Assembly (NCBI RefSeq): GCF_001571145.1
Contig: NZ_BCTF01000012.1
Coordinates: forward strand, 62,001 to 126,000
Source of the DNA: Hydrogenophaga flava NBRC 102514
Lineage (GTDB): Bacteria > Pseudomonadota > Gammaproteobacteria > Burkholderiales > Burkholderiaceae_C
Length of the DNA stretch: 64,000 bases
Direction: 5' to 3'
Shown: piece by piece, positions 19,413 to 27,476 of the stretch
Position numbering within the stretch: the first letter of the stretch is position 1
How the letters are laid out: each line of letters starts with the position of its first letter
Made by a program: the position numbers and the translations under genes
Notes under the pieces: generated by a model
What the model saw: the letters and a program-made list of their open reading frames with translations, nothing else
Database searches by the model: none
What the model was told of the DNA's origin: nothing

Positions 19413-19443
19413 GGGGCCGGGCACCAGTTGTCCGGCCTTTTTG
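19413..19443 (+). terminator. Rho-independent terminator after purB
   Basis: The stem GGCCGG (19415-19420) pairs with CCGGCC (19432-19437) across an 11-nt loop and is followed directly by TTTTT. Confidence 0.75.
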
Positions 19444-19609
19444 CATTTTGGGCGGACAAACCCCCGAAGTTGTGCGGTTTTTCATGCACAGTCTGTGACG
19501 CGTTTGACATATCGCAACCAGCACCTGGGTGCCCCTGCATAAAGTCCGGCGCTTGTTTTCTCTCCGCCGCCGCCCGACACAGGGCGCCAGCGCCCCAGGA
19601 GCCCCGGCC

Positions 19610-20377
19610 ATGGCCATTGAACTGTTCAACCAGAACGGGCACGTCTGCCTGATGTTCGCCCACCTCAGCGACGAGGGCGGGGAAGCCGTGCAGGCCAACC
19701 AGTTCCTCGTCATCGATGGCGACCAGGGGGCGGTCATCGACCCGGGCGGCAACATGGCGTTCAACGAGTTGCTGCTCACCATCGGCCGCTATTTCCCGCC
19801 CAACAAGCTCACCGAGATCCTGGCCTCGCACGCCGACCCGGACATCATCGCCTCGCTGGACCGCTGGATGACCAGCACCCAGGCCACGCTCTACATCTCC
19901 AAGCTGTGGGAGCGCTTTGCCCCCCACTTCTGCAAGCCCGGCAAGACCGCGGGCCGCATCATCGGCATACCCGACCCCGGCATGCGCATCAAGCTCGGGC
20001 GCAGCGAGATCATCGCGCTGCCGGCCCACTTCATGCACGCCGAAGGCAACTTTCAGTTCTGGGACCCGGTCAGCAGGATCCTGTTCTCCGGTGATCTGGG
20101 CGTGTCGCTGGGCACCTCCAAGGAAGCGGGCGAACCCATCACCAGCCTGGCACCCCACCTGGCCCGCATGGAAGCCTTCCACCGCCGCTACATGGTGTCG
20201 CAGAAGATCCTGCGCCTGTGGGCGAACATGGTGCGCGACCTGCCGATCAAGATGATCGTGCCGCAGCATGGCGCGCCGCTGGCTGGCGACGCGGTGAAGG
20301 AGTTCATTGGCTGGATCGGCGACCTGACCTGCGGCATCGACAACGTGACGCAGGCGAACTACACGATCCCGGCCTAG
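19610..20377 (+). CDS. MBL-fold metallo-hydrolase of the ODP (diiron) type
   Basis: The product has 255 residues. It resembles the metallo-beta-lactamase domain of flavodiiron proteins without the flavodoxin part. Metal-site features seen are ASHADPDIIASL near residues 79-90 (H-x-D-x-D), the later PAHFMHAEGNFQFWD segment and FSGDLGVS. Such stand-alone ODP domains are proposed oxygen/NO-binding diiron proteins or sensors. ATG 19610 is preceded by CCAGGAG. It overlaps the convergent DUF1289 gene by four bases. Confidence 0.82.
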   Translation: MAIELFNQNGHVCLMFAHLSDEGGEAVQANQFLVIDGDQGAVIDPGGNMAFNELLLTIGRYFPPNKLTEILASHADPDIIASLDRWMTSTQATLYISKLWERFAPHFCKPGKTAGRIIGIPDPGMRIKLGRSEIIALPAHFMHAEGNFQFWDPVSRILFSGDLGVSLGTSKEAGEPITSLAPHLARMEAFHRRYMVSQKILRLWANMVRDLPIKMIVPQHGAPLAGDAVKEFIGWIGDLTCGIDNVTQANYTIPA

Positions 20378-20793
20378 CCCGTTTTCTCTTCGATCGCCCG
20401 CTCCGCGTAGCGGTTGAAGCGCCAGGCGTCCCCTTGCAGGGTGATGCGCCGCCACACACCCCGTTTTTCGGCCGGACTCATGGCCGTCCAGTGCTGGACC
20501 TCGTCGAAACTGCGGCCGCAGCCCTTGCACACCTCGTCGCCCTGGCTGGTCGAGCAGATGGCGATGCAAGGCGTGTCCGGCGTGGTGTCGAACCAGGCCA
20601 GCCAGGCCTGACGGGCCGCGGGCGGCAGGGCCGCCTCGTCGGTCTCGGTCTGCCGGTGGTAGGCCATCAGGGCATAGACCTCGGCCAGAGCACGCAGGGG
20701 CAGTGTCAGAGGCGCGGCAGCATCGAGCGAGGGTGAGCGCTCACGCCAGTAGTTGATGGCTGCCTCGATGTCGGTGATGTGGATGCCTGCCAT
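20374..20793 (-). CDS. DUF3717-DUF1289 protein
   Basis: The product has 139 residues. The N-terminal ITDIEAAINYWRER segment is DUF3717, an element common in Burkholderiales. The C-terminal half is DUF1289: TPCIAICSTSQGDEVCKGCGRSFDEVQHW, with four cysteines that could bind a metal or Fe-S cluster. Two small domains are thus joined in one protein. It runs towards the MBL hydrolase, and their stop codons overlap. Function is unknown. Confidence 0.82.
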   Translation of the reverse strand: MAGIHITDIEAAINYWRERSPSLDAAAPLTLPLRALAEVYALMAYHRQTETDEAALPPAARQAWLAWFDTTPDTPCIAICSTSQGDEVCKGCGRSFDEVQHWTAMSPAEKRGVWRRITLQGDAWRFNRYAERAIEEKTG

Positions 20794-20860
20794 GGGAGGG
20801 CGATGATACGGTGTGGAAAGTGCTTACCTGCGGCCAGGGTCGAATGCAAGGGCGCGCCGC

Positions 20861-20866
20861 TACAAT
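20861..20866 (+). promoter_or_regulatory. Probable -10 element upstream of the manganese riboswitch
   Basis: TACAAT lies about 10 bp before the first conserved riboswitch base, as expected for a transcript that begins at the aptamer. No convincing -35 hexamer is visible at 16-18 bp upstream. Confidence 0.4.
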
Positions 20867-20875
20867 CGCCGGACT

Positions 20876-21011
20876 CGAAGGGGAGTAGCTCTCCGGGAGG
20901 GAACCGCGCTCGGCGCACCGTTTCAACCCGTTCGGGTCGTCGTCAGGACGAAGCACATGCTTCCGGCGATCCGAGCCCGGTGCCCGCCACCGGCCTGAGC
21001 AAGACCTTTGG
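20876..21011 (+). ncRNA. yybP-ykoY manganese riboswitch
   Basis: The conserved blocks are present in order: GAAGGGGAGTAGC at the 5' side, a variable stem arm (CGTTTCAACCCGTTCGGG), CGTCAGGACG, then GCCACCGGCCTGAGCAAGACCTTTG at the 3' side. These match the Mn(II)-binding yybP-ykoY aptamer, in which the two conserved loops dock to form the metal site. It lies in a 344-bp gap directly upstream of a TerC-family gene, its usual partner, so it should raise exporter expression when manganese is high. The remaining 125 nt to the start codon contain G/C-rich complementarity that could form the expression platform. Confidence 0.88.
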
Positions 21012-21137
21012 ACTGTCCCTGCGGACCGATCTAGGCCTCACTGCTCCTTCGCGCCGATGTCCACCATCCGGCGCCGGGGGTCGGTCTGCGCCAAAACCGG
21101 CCTGTCAGGGGCCCATCACCACACAACGAGGCATCCA

Positions 21138-21893
21138 ATGGATTTCCTGACTTCACCCGAGTTCTGGGTCGCTCTGGGACAGATCATCATCATCGACATC
21201 CTGCTCGGGGGCGACAACGCGGTCGTGATCGCGCTGGCCTGCCGCAAGCTGCCTCCTGCGCAGCGCACCAAGGGCATCATCTGGGGGACAGCGGGCGCCA
21301 TCATCCTGCGCGTGGTCCTGATCGCGTTCGCCATGACGCTGCTGAACGTGCCCTTCCTCAAGCTGGTCGGCGCCATCCTGCTGGTCTGGATCGGCATCAA
21401 GCTGATCGCGCCTGACGAAGACGGTCACGGCGACATCCAGGGCAGCGACAAGCTGTTCGCCGCCATCAAGACCATCATCGTGGCCGACCTGGTGATGAGC
21501 GTGGACAACGTGATCGCCATCGCCGGCGCCGCCCAGAATGCGGGCGAACACTCGCTGCTGCTGGTGGTGCTGGGCCTGCTGATCTCCATCCCCATCATCG
21601 TCTGGGGCAGCACCCTGGTCATCAAGCTAATGGCCCGCTTCCCGGTGATCATCGTGGCCGGCGGCATGCTGCTGGGCTGGATTGCGGGCGGCATGTTGGT
21701 CACCGACCCCGCCTTCGTGAACCCGGACAAGTGGACCTGGATGCCCAAGCTGGGCTCGGTGGACGAGAAGGGTCTGGCGGTCATTTCCGACACGCTGTAC
21801 TGGACCGCCCACGTCGCCGGAGCCCTACTGGTGCTGGCCGTCGGCAAGTTCGTGGCCTCGCGGCAGAAGCCCGCGGAAGAAGCCGGCGCCTGA
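21138..21893 (+). CDS. TerC family membrane protein, probable manganese exporter
   Basis: The product has 251 residues with seven or more hydrophobic helices. The TerC motifs LLGGDNAVVIAL (about residues 22-33) and MSVDNVIAIAG (about 120-130) carry the acidic membrane residues that bind metal. Riboswitch-controlled TerC members (YkoY, Alx/MntP-type function) export Mn(II). The yybP-ykoY riboswitch upstream makes manganese the likely cargo. The start follows GAGG at an acceptable distance. A strong terminator follows. Confidence 0.92.
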   Translation: MDFLTSPEFWVALGQIIIIDILLGGDNAVVIALACRKLPPAQRTKGIIWGTAGAIILRVVLIAFAMTLLNVPFLKLVGAILLVWIGIKLIAPDEDGHGDIQGSDKLFAAIKTIIVADLVMSVDNVIAIAGAAQNAGEHSLLLVVLGLLISIPIIVWGSTLVIKLMARFPVIIVAGGMLLGWIAGGMLVTDPAFVNPDKWTWMPKLGSVDEKGLAVISDTLYWTAHVAGALLVLAVGKFVASRQKPAEEAGA

Positions 21894-21915
21894 TCGCCCG
21901 AGCGCTCAACGCCCC

Positions 21916-21948
21916 GGGGCGGCCTTCCGAAAGGGAGCCGCCCTTTTT
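21916..21948 (+). terminator. Rho-independent terminator after terC-family gene
   Basis: GGGCGGC (21917-21923) pairs with GCCGCCC (21937-21943), followed by TTTTT. Confidence 0.8.
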
Positions 21949-21972
21949 CATGGCCGGTGCTATGCTGGCCGC

Positions 21973-22323
21973 ATGAAAACACTCGTGACCTGGCTGCTCG
22001 CCGCCTGCGCCTTGCTTCTGGTGGCTTACCTGTACCCCGGCGTGCAGGTGCAGAGTTTCACCTCGGCCCTGATCGCCGCCTTTGTTATCGGCCTGTTCAA
22101 CATGGTGCTGCGCCCGGTCCTGGTGGTGCTGACGCTGCCGGTGACGCTGGTTACCTTGGGCCTGTTCCTGTTCGTGATCAACGCCCTGCTGTTCTGGGCC
22201 GCCGCGAGTGTGCTGGACGGTTTCCACGTCAACGGCTTCGGGACGGCGCTGCTGGGCTCGCTGATCTACTCGGCGATCATGCTGGTGGTGGACGCCGCGG
22301 TGAAGTCACTCCTGTCGCGCTGA
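21973..22323 (+). CDS. Phage holin family (DUF360/YvlD-like) small membrane protein
   Basis: The product has 116 residues with four predicted membrane helices, matching the holin superfamily IV/Mycobacterium-type small membrane proteins (FNMVLRPVLVVLTLPVTLVT is characteristic). Despite the family name it is a chromosomal membrane protein and no phage genes lie nearby. Its last 18 bp overlap the convergent M48 protease gene. Function unknown. Confidence 0.82.
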   Translation: MKTLVTWLLAACALLLVAYLYPGVQVQSFTSALIAAFVIGLFNMVLRPVLVVLTLPVTLVTLGLFLFVINALLFWAAASVLDGFHVNGFGTALLGSLIYSAIMLVVDAAVKSLLSR

Positions 22324-23874
22324 CTCGCGCAGCAACTCCTCCACCTCGCGCCGACGCACGTCGACGATGGCCAGCTCCATCGGGTCGGCGTTGCGCTCGG
22401 CCGGTGGCAGCATCTGGGCTGCGCGCAGGCGGTCGAGTGCCCCGCCGTAGTCCATCTGGGCCGCCCGCGCTTCGGCCTCCGACCGCACCGAGCGCAGGCG
22501 CTGCCCCATTGCGGCCTGCACGCGCGAAAGGGTCTGCCAGGCCAGCGCATCTTTCGGCTGTGCCACTACCCAGGCCTGCAGGCGGGTGGCGGCCCCGGCA
22601 AGGGCGCCCTGACTGGTCAGCGCCGCCTGTGCCCCGAACAGCAGATCGGCCCGCGTGCTGCCTGCCAGCGCCTGGTCCCGCAGCGTGGCCAGCGCGGCGT
22701 CGTTGAGCGCACGGGCGTTCGGTCCGATCAGGATTTCCAGCTGAAGCAGGTCCCAGGCCCCCAGGGTGCCCGGCGCGGCGGCGGCACGCGCCTGGCGCAC
22801 GATGGACAGCGCCTGCGCCGACTGCCCGAGCCGGTGAGCGGACAGAGCCGCTGCGTACTGGGCCGCGGGCGCGGCGTTGGGCGCCTGCCCGGCCTGCAGC
22901 CAGGCGCGCTGGCGGTCGGGCCCGTTCTCCGACAGCACCCGGGCACGGGCCGCCATCAGTGCGTGCAAGGCCTTGGGCGGCGAGGCCGCCGGCCCCGTGA
23001 CCGGCGCGCCGACGCGCGGACCGGTCGGTGGCGCCTCGGCGAGCGGCACACGGGCCCTCATGTCGGCCATGCGCTCGCTGGTCAGCGGGTGGCTGCGCAG
23101 ATACGGGAACGATCCGTCGTCATTCAGCCGGGCCGCCTGCTGCAGCTTCTCGAACATGGTCACAAAGCCCAGCGGTTCAAATCCGGCGCCGGTCAGCACG
23201 CCGAAGCCGACGCGGTCGGCCTCGCGTTCCATGTCGCGCGAGAAGTTGAGCTGGTTCTGGATCGCCACCGCCTGGCTGCCGGCGATGGCGGCATTGGCCA
23301 CGTCCACATTGGCCCGCGCCGCCAGCACCCCGAGGATCAGGGCCCCCATCAGCCAGGGCGCCGCCTGGTCCTGCTTGGTGAGCATGCGCGCAATGTGGCG
23401 CTGCGAAACGTGGCTGAGCTCGTGCGCGAGCACGCTGGCCAGCTCCGCAGACGACTCGGTTGCCGCCACCAGCCCCAAATGGACGCCCAGATAACCGCCC
23501 GGCAGTGCGAATGCATTGACCCGCTTGTCGCGCGAGATCAGCAGTTGCCAGGCCAGGCGCTCCGACAACTCGGGCGGCACATCGCCCCGGGCGCGCGCAG
23601 CGCCCAGCAGCGGCTGCCAGAGCGTCTGCAGGTAGTCGACCAGCACGGGGTCGTCCAGATAGTCCGGGTCGCGGTAAATGTCGCGCGCGATGCTGTCGCC
23701 CAGCCGCCGCTCGGCAGCGATGGACATGCCCGCGCCGTCTCCCAGCGACGGTAGGTTGACACCGGACTGCGCGTGCGTGACCGCTGAGGGCGGAAGCAGC
23801 AGCGCGGCAGCGAGCACGGCGACAGACCAGCGGCGGAAAGGCGGCGACAGCGGGGAGCGGGTGTGGAAAACCAT
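22306..23874 (-). CDS. M48 family metalloprotease, BepA-like periplasmic chaperone/protease
   Basis: The product has 522 residues. A signal peptide (about 1-36, ending near VTHAQ) targets it to the periplasm. The zinc-protease motif HELSH lies in VLAHELSHVSQRH, with the downstream Glu in the EREADRVGFGVL segment. The C-terminal half is Ala-rich and helical, consistent with the TPR region of E. coli BepA (487 aa), which degrades or assists assembly of LptD and other outer-membrane proteins. The ATG at 23874 precedes the signal peptide; the longer open frame overlaps moaC and is not credible. Confidence 0.9.
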   Translation of the reverse strand: MVFHTRSPLSPPFRRWSVAVLAAALLLPPSAVTHAQSGVNLPSLGDGAGMSIAAERRLGDSIARDIYRDPDYLDDPVLVDYLQTLWQPLLGAARARGDVPPELSERLAWQLLISRDKRVNAFALPGGYLGVHLGLVAATESSAELASVLAHELSHVSQRHIARMLTKQDQAAPWLMGALILGVLAARANVDVANAAIAGSQAVAIQNQLNFSRDMEREADRVGFGVLTGAGFEPLGFVTMFEKLQQAARLNDDGSFPYLRSHPLTSERMADMRARVPLAEAPPTGPRVGAPVTGPAASPPKALHALMAARARVLSENGPDRQRAWLQAGQAPNAAPAAQYAAALSAHRLGQSAQALSIVRQARAAAAPGTLGAWDLLQLEILIGPNARALNDAALATLRDQALAGSTRADLLFGAQAALTSQGALAGAATRLQAWVVAQPKDALAWQTLSRVQAAMGQRLRSVRSEAEARAAQMDYGGALDRLRAAQMLPPAERNADPMELAIVDVRRREVEELLRESARQE

Positions 23875-23935
23875 CCTCGTATGATGCCGCCAAGCCCCAG
23901 AGGTTTCTGTAAAGACCGAGCAAAGACCAGCCACC

Positions 23936-24436
23936 ATGCCCGACACATCCGCCCAGCCGCCCAGCCCTCTCACCCACTTCGACGCCCAGGGCCAGGCCCA
24001 CATGGTGGACGTGTCGGCCAAGGCCAGCACCCACCGGGTGGCCATCGCAGAGGGCCGCATCACCATGATGCCCGCCACGCTGGCGCTCATCCGCAGCGGC
24101 AGCGCCAAGAAGGGCGACGTGCTGGGCATTGCCCGCATCGCCGGCATCCAGGGCGCCAAGAAAACCAGCGACCTGATCCCCCTGTGCCACCCGATTGCAC
24201 TCACCCGGGTGGCGGTGGAATTCGAAGTGGATGAGGCGTCAAGCAGCGTGCTGTGCCGGGCGACCGCCGAATGCACCGGCCAGACCGGCGTGGAGATGGA
24301 AGCCCTCACCGCCACCAGCGCGGCACTGTTGACGATCTACGACATGTGCAAAGCGGTGGACCGCGGCATGACCATCAGCGGGGTGCGGCTGATGGAGAAG
24401 CATGGGGGGAAGAGTGGGAGTTTTGTGGCGCCCTAA
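23936..24436 (+). CDS. moaC: Cyclic pyranopterin monophosphate synthase
   Basis: MoaC converts the 3',8-cyclo-GTP product of MoaA to cPMP, the first stable molybdenum-cofactor intermediate. The product has 166 residues (E. coli 161). The family motifs [14 protein letters not shown] and GVEMEALTA are intact, as is the YDMCKAVD segment carrying the catalytic lysine. It is divergent from the protease gene (61 bp between starts) and its stop overlaps that of the convergent TfpX gene. Confidence 0.96.
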   Translation: MPDTSAQPPSPLTHFDAQGQAHMVDVSAKASTHRVAIAEGRITMMPATLALIRSGSAKKGDVLGIARIAGIQGAKKTSDLIPLCHPIALTRVAVEFEVDEASSSVLCRATAECTGQTGVEMEALTATSAALLTIYDMCKAVDRGMTISGVRLMEKHGGKSGSFVAP

Positions 24437-25215
24437 AAGCCATCCACCGGCAGATAGCCGACTATCTCCAGGGTTTCGGAGTCCAGAACAGCCGTCCAGA
24501 TCGTTTTTCGGGCTGTCAAGGGCAAGTAAACCAAGTCCTCGATCTTCCTGCCGTTCTCGAGCACCCACGCCGAAACCATGGACTCGGTTTCCTGTGATCT
24601 GGCCGACAAGAAAGCCAATGGCTTGGCCCGCTGGCGCATCACCTGCCGGTTTTGGTCGCTGATAGGCTGCCAATATTCTGGTCGCAGAGACAGGTCTTTC
24701 CCAGCCAAGGCCAATTCGAACGACTTCATACGCTCTTCACCGTCGCGAGACTCCCGAAGACCAATCAGGCGCGCGCCGGCAAAAGGAAGAGTGCGAAAAG
24801 CCGGTGCCGCTTTTGGAAGATCTTCGGGATCCACATCCGCAGCACTTACAGCCACCAATCGATCCACTTCATGCACCAAATACACCGGACGCGATTGATA
24901 GACGGACCACAGACCGTAGGCAAGCGCGGTCAGTTGTATCGCAGCAATGACGGAAAGATCTCGAGCTAGTTCGTTGCGGGGCTTGCGAATGTCGAAAACC
25001 ACCAGGGTGAGCAACGGCCCCAGCACGACGTCCACTGACACCATGAGCCAAAACAGGTCCTGGCCCCCTGCAATTACCCTGTAGGGATAGGGAAACCAGA
25101 AGAAAAAGACCAAAGCAGCCGCACAGCCGGCCACCAGCGCGGAAATGCCTAGGTGCACACCGGAAGCCCGGATACGAGACCGCAAGTGCCAGCGGGAGGT
25201 TGTGGCTTCTCTCAT
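24433..25215 (-). CDS. TfpX/TfpZ family type IV pilin accessory protein
   Basis: The product has about 260 residues, with a cytoplasmic start, three N-terminal membrane helices (within the first 110 residues: [38 protein letters not shown] and [16 protein letters not shown]) and a soluble C-terminal domain. TfpX/TfpZ proteins are encoded beside particular pilin alleles and help assemble or stabilise that pilin. It follows two pilin genes and a terminator. ATG 25215 was taken; an in-frame ATG at 25230 overlaps the terminator U-run. Base composition is lower in G+C than its neighbours, suggesting allele exchange. Confidence 0.82.
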   Translation of the reverse strand: MREATTSRWHLRSRIRASGVHLGISALVAGCAAALVFFFWFPYPYRVIAGGQDLFWLMVSVDVVLGPLLTLVVFDIRKPRNELARDLSVIAAIQLTALAYGLWSVYQSRPVYLVHEVDRLVAVSAADVDPEDLPKAAPAFRTLPFAGARLIGLRESRDGEERMKSFELALAGKDLSLRPEYWQPISDQNRQVMRQRAKPLAFLSARSQETESMVSAWVLENGRKIEDLVYLPLTARKTIWTAVLDSETLEIVGYLPVDGF

Positions 25216-25230
25216 CGTATTTTTGACCAT

Positions 25231-25256
25231 AAAAAAGCCCAGGGCATGCCCTGGGC
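25231..25256 (-). terminator. Rho-independent terminator after second pilin
   Basis: A perfect 20-bp palindrome (25237-25256, GCCCAGGGCATGCCCTGGGC) is followed on the minus strand by six T residues. It separates the pilins from the accessory gene. Confidence 0.85.
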
Positions 25257-25280
25257 CGAATGCTCTGCTAAAAAGAAGAT

Positions 25281-25814
25281 TCAGCGGCACTCGCTGGGCG
25301 CGTATTTGGCGGGGAGTGTACCCATGGTCAGTGCCGGAAGATTGCGGTCTGGACCACCAGAAACCGCATTGCTATCGGAAGCACACCCCCAGTCGACGGA
25401 ACCAGTTTCATTGCCCGCCAGCGCGTCTTCCAGCTGCAACGGTCCGGCAGCTACATGTACATATGGCGTGTACACCAGCGTGGAATTGGCTGGAATAGCA
25501 CCGATGTTGGCCGGATTGAACTCGACCGTCACCTCCCCGGTCACCCCGTCAACCTGCACACTGCTCACGTACTTTGACACCGCGCCAAGTCCACCCGCCG
25601 CGTCGTTGTACGTAGTGGCTGAAGCGGCCAAGTCGGCTTGCGTGGTGGCTTCTGTGGCCACCATCAACCTCGCTCCCTGGGCCACCGCGATGCCTTCGGT
25701 GATGCGGGCCCGGACAGTGTAGTCCTGATAGGCCGGCAAAGCGACCGCCGCCAAGATGCCAATAATCGCTACTACGATCATTAGCTCGATCAGGGTAAAG
25801 CCGTGCTGTTTCAT
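25281..25814 (-). CDS. Type IV pilin (downstream copy)
   Basis: The product has 177 residues. The class III signal [25 protein letters not shown] is complete: PilD would cut after Gly5 and methylate Phe, and Glu5 of the mature pilin is present. Two cysteines near the C-terminus (DWGCAS and PSECR) should close the disulfide D-loop. It shares its start, its [12 protein letters not shown] block and its [12 protein letters not shown] end with the pilin just upstream, so the pair arose by tandem duplication. It has no evident sigma-54 promoter of its own and may rely on read-through. Confidence 0.93.
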   Translation of the reverse strand: MKQHGFTLIELMIVVAIIGILAAVALPAYQDYTVRARITEGIAVAQGARLMVATEATTQADLAASATTYNDAAGGLGAVSKYVSSVQVDGVTGEVTVEFNPANIGAIPANSTLVYTPYVHVAAGPLQLEDALAGNETGSVDWGCASDSNAVSGGPDRNLPALTMGTLPAKYAPSECR

Positions 25815-25857
25815 ATGCACCCCCAGCGATGTAACAAAAAGTTCGAGCTGCTGGCGT

Positions 25858-25880
25858 AAAAAAGGGGGCATCGCCCCCTT
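25858..25880 (-). terminator. Rho-independent terminator between the two pilin genes
   Basis: AAGGGGG (25862-25868) pairs with CCCCCTT (25874-25880) across a 5-nt loop; on the minus strand the stem ends in a run of six T. It would attenuate transcription from the first pilin into the second. Confidence 0.75.
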
Positions 25881-25907
25881 CTATCCAAAGCAATTGCCTT
25901 TGACGAA

Positions 25908-26450
25908 TTAACGGCACTCGCTGGGCGCGTATTTGGCAGGCAGCGTTCCAGGGGTGACGGCAGCCAAGTTACGCGTTGCGCCGCTGGACACTGCGTTGGA
26001 ATCCGAAGCGCAACCCCAGTCCATCGTGCCGGTATCGGTGCCAGTCAGAGCCGTTTCGAGTTGAACGGGACCGCCGGCCAACTGAACATACGGCGTGTAA
26101 ACCAGAGTAGATGCGTCCGGAATGGCACCGATGTTTGCTTCGTTGAAGGTCACGGTAACCTCACCGTTGTCGGCGTTGATCTGAACGGACTCGACGTACT
26201 TGGACACCGCGCCAGCGCCACCGACCTGCGCGTTGAACGTGTCGGCCAGCGCCGTGAGTTCAGCCGCCGTACCCGCATCGGTTTCCACCAGCTTCTTGGC
26301 ACCAGTAGCCAGAGAGATACCTTCCGTCACACGGGCACGCACCGTGTAGTCTTGATACGCCGGCAGCGCCACCGCAGCCAAGATACCGATGATGGCCACC
26401 ACGATCATCAGTTCGATCAGGGTGAAACCTTTTTGCAGGGAACGCTTCAT
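25908..26450 (-). CDS. pilA: Type IV major pilin (promoter-proximal copy)
   Basis: The product has 180 residues. The prepilin leader MKRSLQKG is followed by [20 protein letters not shown], with the mature Glu5 needed for assembly. The C-terminal disulfide pair is in DWGCAS and PSECR. AAGGAG precedes ATG 26450. A sigma-54 promoter and repeated upstream sites (26498-26641) point to NtrC-type control such as PilR. Placement nearest the promoter suggests this is the more strongly expressed subunit. It is closely related to the pilin gene downstream. Confidence 0.94.
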   Translation of the reverse strand: MKRSLQKGFTLIELMIVVAIIGILAAVALPAYQDYTVRARVTEGISLATGAKKLVETDAGTAAELTALADTFNAQVGGAGAVSKYVESVQINADNGEVTVTFNEANIGAIPDASTLVYTPYVQLAGGPVQLETALTGTDTGTMDWGCASDSNAVSSGATRNLAAVTPGTLPAKYAPSECR

Positions 26451-26497
26451 TGAAAACTCCTTGGAGGGGGTTGTGGGTTGAGGACAGGCACTTCTTC

Positions 26498-26512
26498 GCA
26501 TGGAGCGTGCCA
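26498..26512 (-). promoter_or_regulatory. Sigma-54 (-24/-12) promoter of the pilin genes
   Basis: Read on the minus strand this is TGGCACGCTCCATGC, matching the RpoN pattern TGGCAC-N5-TTGC with one change. The start would lie about 35 bp before the pilin ATG. Type IV pilin genes in Pseudomonas and relatives are classically RpoN-dependent. Confidence 0.78.
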
Positions 26513-26565
26513 ACCTGAACTGCCCTGCTTTTTGCGTGCTTTTTCACGGACCGACCCCGACCAGT

Positions 26566-26641
26566 GACGATTTGTGTCCTCTGTCGCTGGTGGTCACTGA
26601 CAATTTTTGTCACCAGGCGCGCGCCCGACAAAAATTGTCAG
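26566..26641. repeat. Three GACAA-N3-TTGTC-type sites forming a nested inverted repeat upstream of the pilin promoter
   Basis: Two sites, GACAATTTTTGTC (26599-26611) and GACAAAAATTGTC (26627-26639), sit in perfect 15-bp inverted arms (26597-26611 and 26627-26641) around GGCGCGCGCC. A third, weaker site (GACGATTTGTGTC, 26566-26578) has two changes. Centres are 33 and 28 bp apart and about 60-130 bp upstream of the sigma-54 promoter, the usual place for enhancer binding. The distal arm overlaps the phosphodiesterase stop codon. Confidence 0.5.
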
Positions 26642-27441
26642 AGTTCGAAGGTCTGCCCTGCGCTGAGCCAGCGGATGTCGTGGCGCACATCGCCCCCCCG
26701 GCTCGGCATGTCGTCGAAGCGGCGGATCTCTTCCATGATCAACCCGGTCTCGGCCGGCTTGGTGTGGGTGATGTAGATCGGGAAGCGTCGGCTGCGGTCG
26801 ATCTGGTCCAGCTCGTCGGCCAGCGAGCTGGGCGCCAGATGCAGGCTGCGCTGGGCCAGCTCGCGCTCCCGGTCGCTGAAGGCGGTCTCGATGATCAGCA
26901 TGGCCACATCGATCCGGTTGACGCGCTGCCAGAACGCCGGGTTGCGCTCGGTGTCACCGCTGAACACCCAGTGGCCGCTGGGGCTGTCCACCGCGTAGCC
27001 CACCGCGGGCACGGTGTGCACAGCAGGCAGCACCTCGATGTGTTTGCCGCCCACGCGCAGCAGTTCGCCCACGGTAATCGGTACGAAGCGCATCAGCGGG
27101 GTCTCGGCGCTGGGGATGGTCGAAAAGTCGGGCCAGATCAGGTTGTTGAAGATGTGCACCTTCAGCGCGGAGATCGTGCCCGGCAGGGCGTGCACCACCA
27201 GCGGAGCGGCACCGGCCGCCAGCCGCCGCGCGGCCACCGCATCGAGCATCAGGGGCAGGCTGGCCACATGGTCGAGGTGGGAGTGGGTCAGCAGCACGTG
27301 GTCGACCCGGGCCATTTCGTCGAGGCTGAGATCGCCCACCCCCGTCCCGGCGTCGATCAGCACATCGTCGTCGAGCAGGAAGGAGGTCGTCCGGCAGCCT
27401 TGCGATATGGCGCCTGAGCAGCCCAGTACGCGTACCCTCAT
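26638..27441 (-). CDS. Class II cyclic-nucleotide phosphodiesterase (MBL fold)
   Basis: The product has 267 residues. The class II phosphodiesterase signature is nearly complete in LLTHSHLDHVASLPLML (about residues 48-64), with a later GHWVFSGDTERNP and the terminal ITHTKP metal-site segment. Class II enzymes (yeast PDE1, Vibrio CpdP) hydrolyse cAMP. It lies 35 bp downstream of an adenylate cyclase on the same strand, so synthesis and breakdown of cAMP are encoded together. ATG 27441 begins MRVRVLGCSG, the normal family start. A general MBL hydrolase cannot be excluded. Confidence 0.85.
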   Translation of the reverse strand: MRVRVLGCSGAISQGCRTTSFLLDDDVLIDAGTGVGDLSLDEMARVDHVLLTHSHLDHVASLPLMLDAVAARRLAAGAAPLVVHALPGTISALKVHIFNNLIWPDFSTIPSAETPLMRFVPITVGELLRVGGKHIEVLPAVHTVPAVGYAVDSPSGHWVFSGDTERNPAFWQRVNRIDVAMLIIETAFSDRERELAQRSLHLAPSSLADELDQIDRSRRFPIYITHTKPAETGLIMEEIRRFDDMPSRGGDVRHDIRWLSAGQTFEL

Positions 27442-27476
27442 CAATGTTCCAGGAGTTGGTGGCCCGTGCGGGCGGA

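Noticed and set aside
19504-19543. Sigma-70 promoter TTGACA ... CATAAA before the MBL hydrolase
   Set aside because: The -35 is perfect but the -10-like hexamer is 28 bp away, too far for sigma-70.
21973-22323. Prophage remnant suggested by a holin-family gene
   Set aside because: The holin-IV family includes many ordinary chromosomal membrane proteins and no other phage gene, integrase or attachment site is nearby.
25881-25907. Sigma-54 promoter for the second pilin
   Set aside because: GG and GC doublets occur (AAAGGCAATTGCTTT) but not with the required 10-bp spacing.
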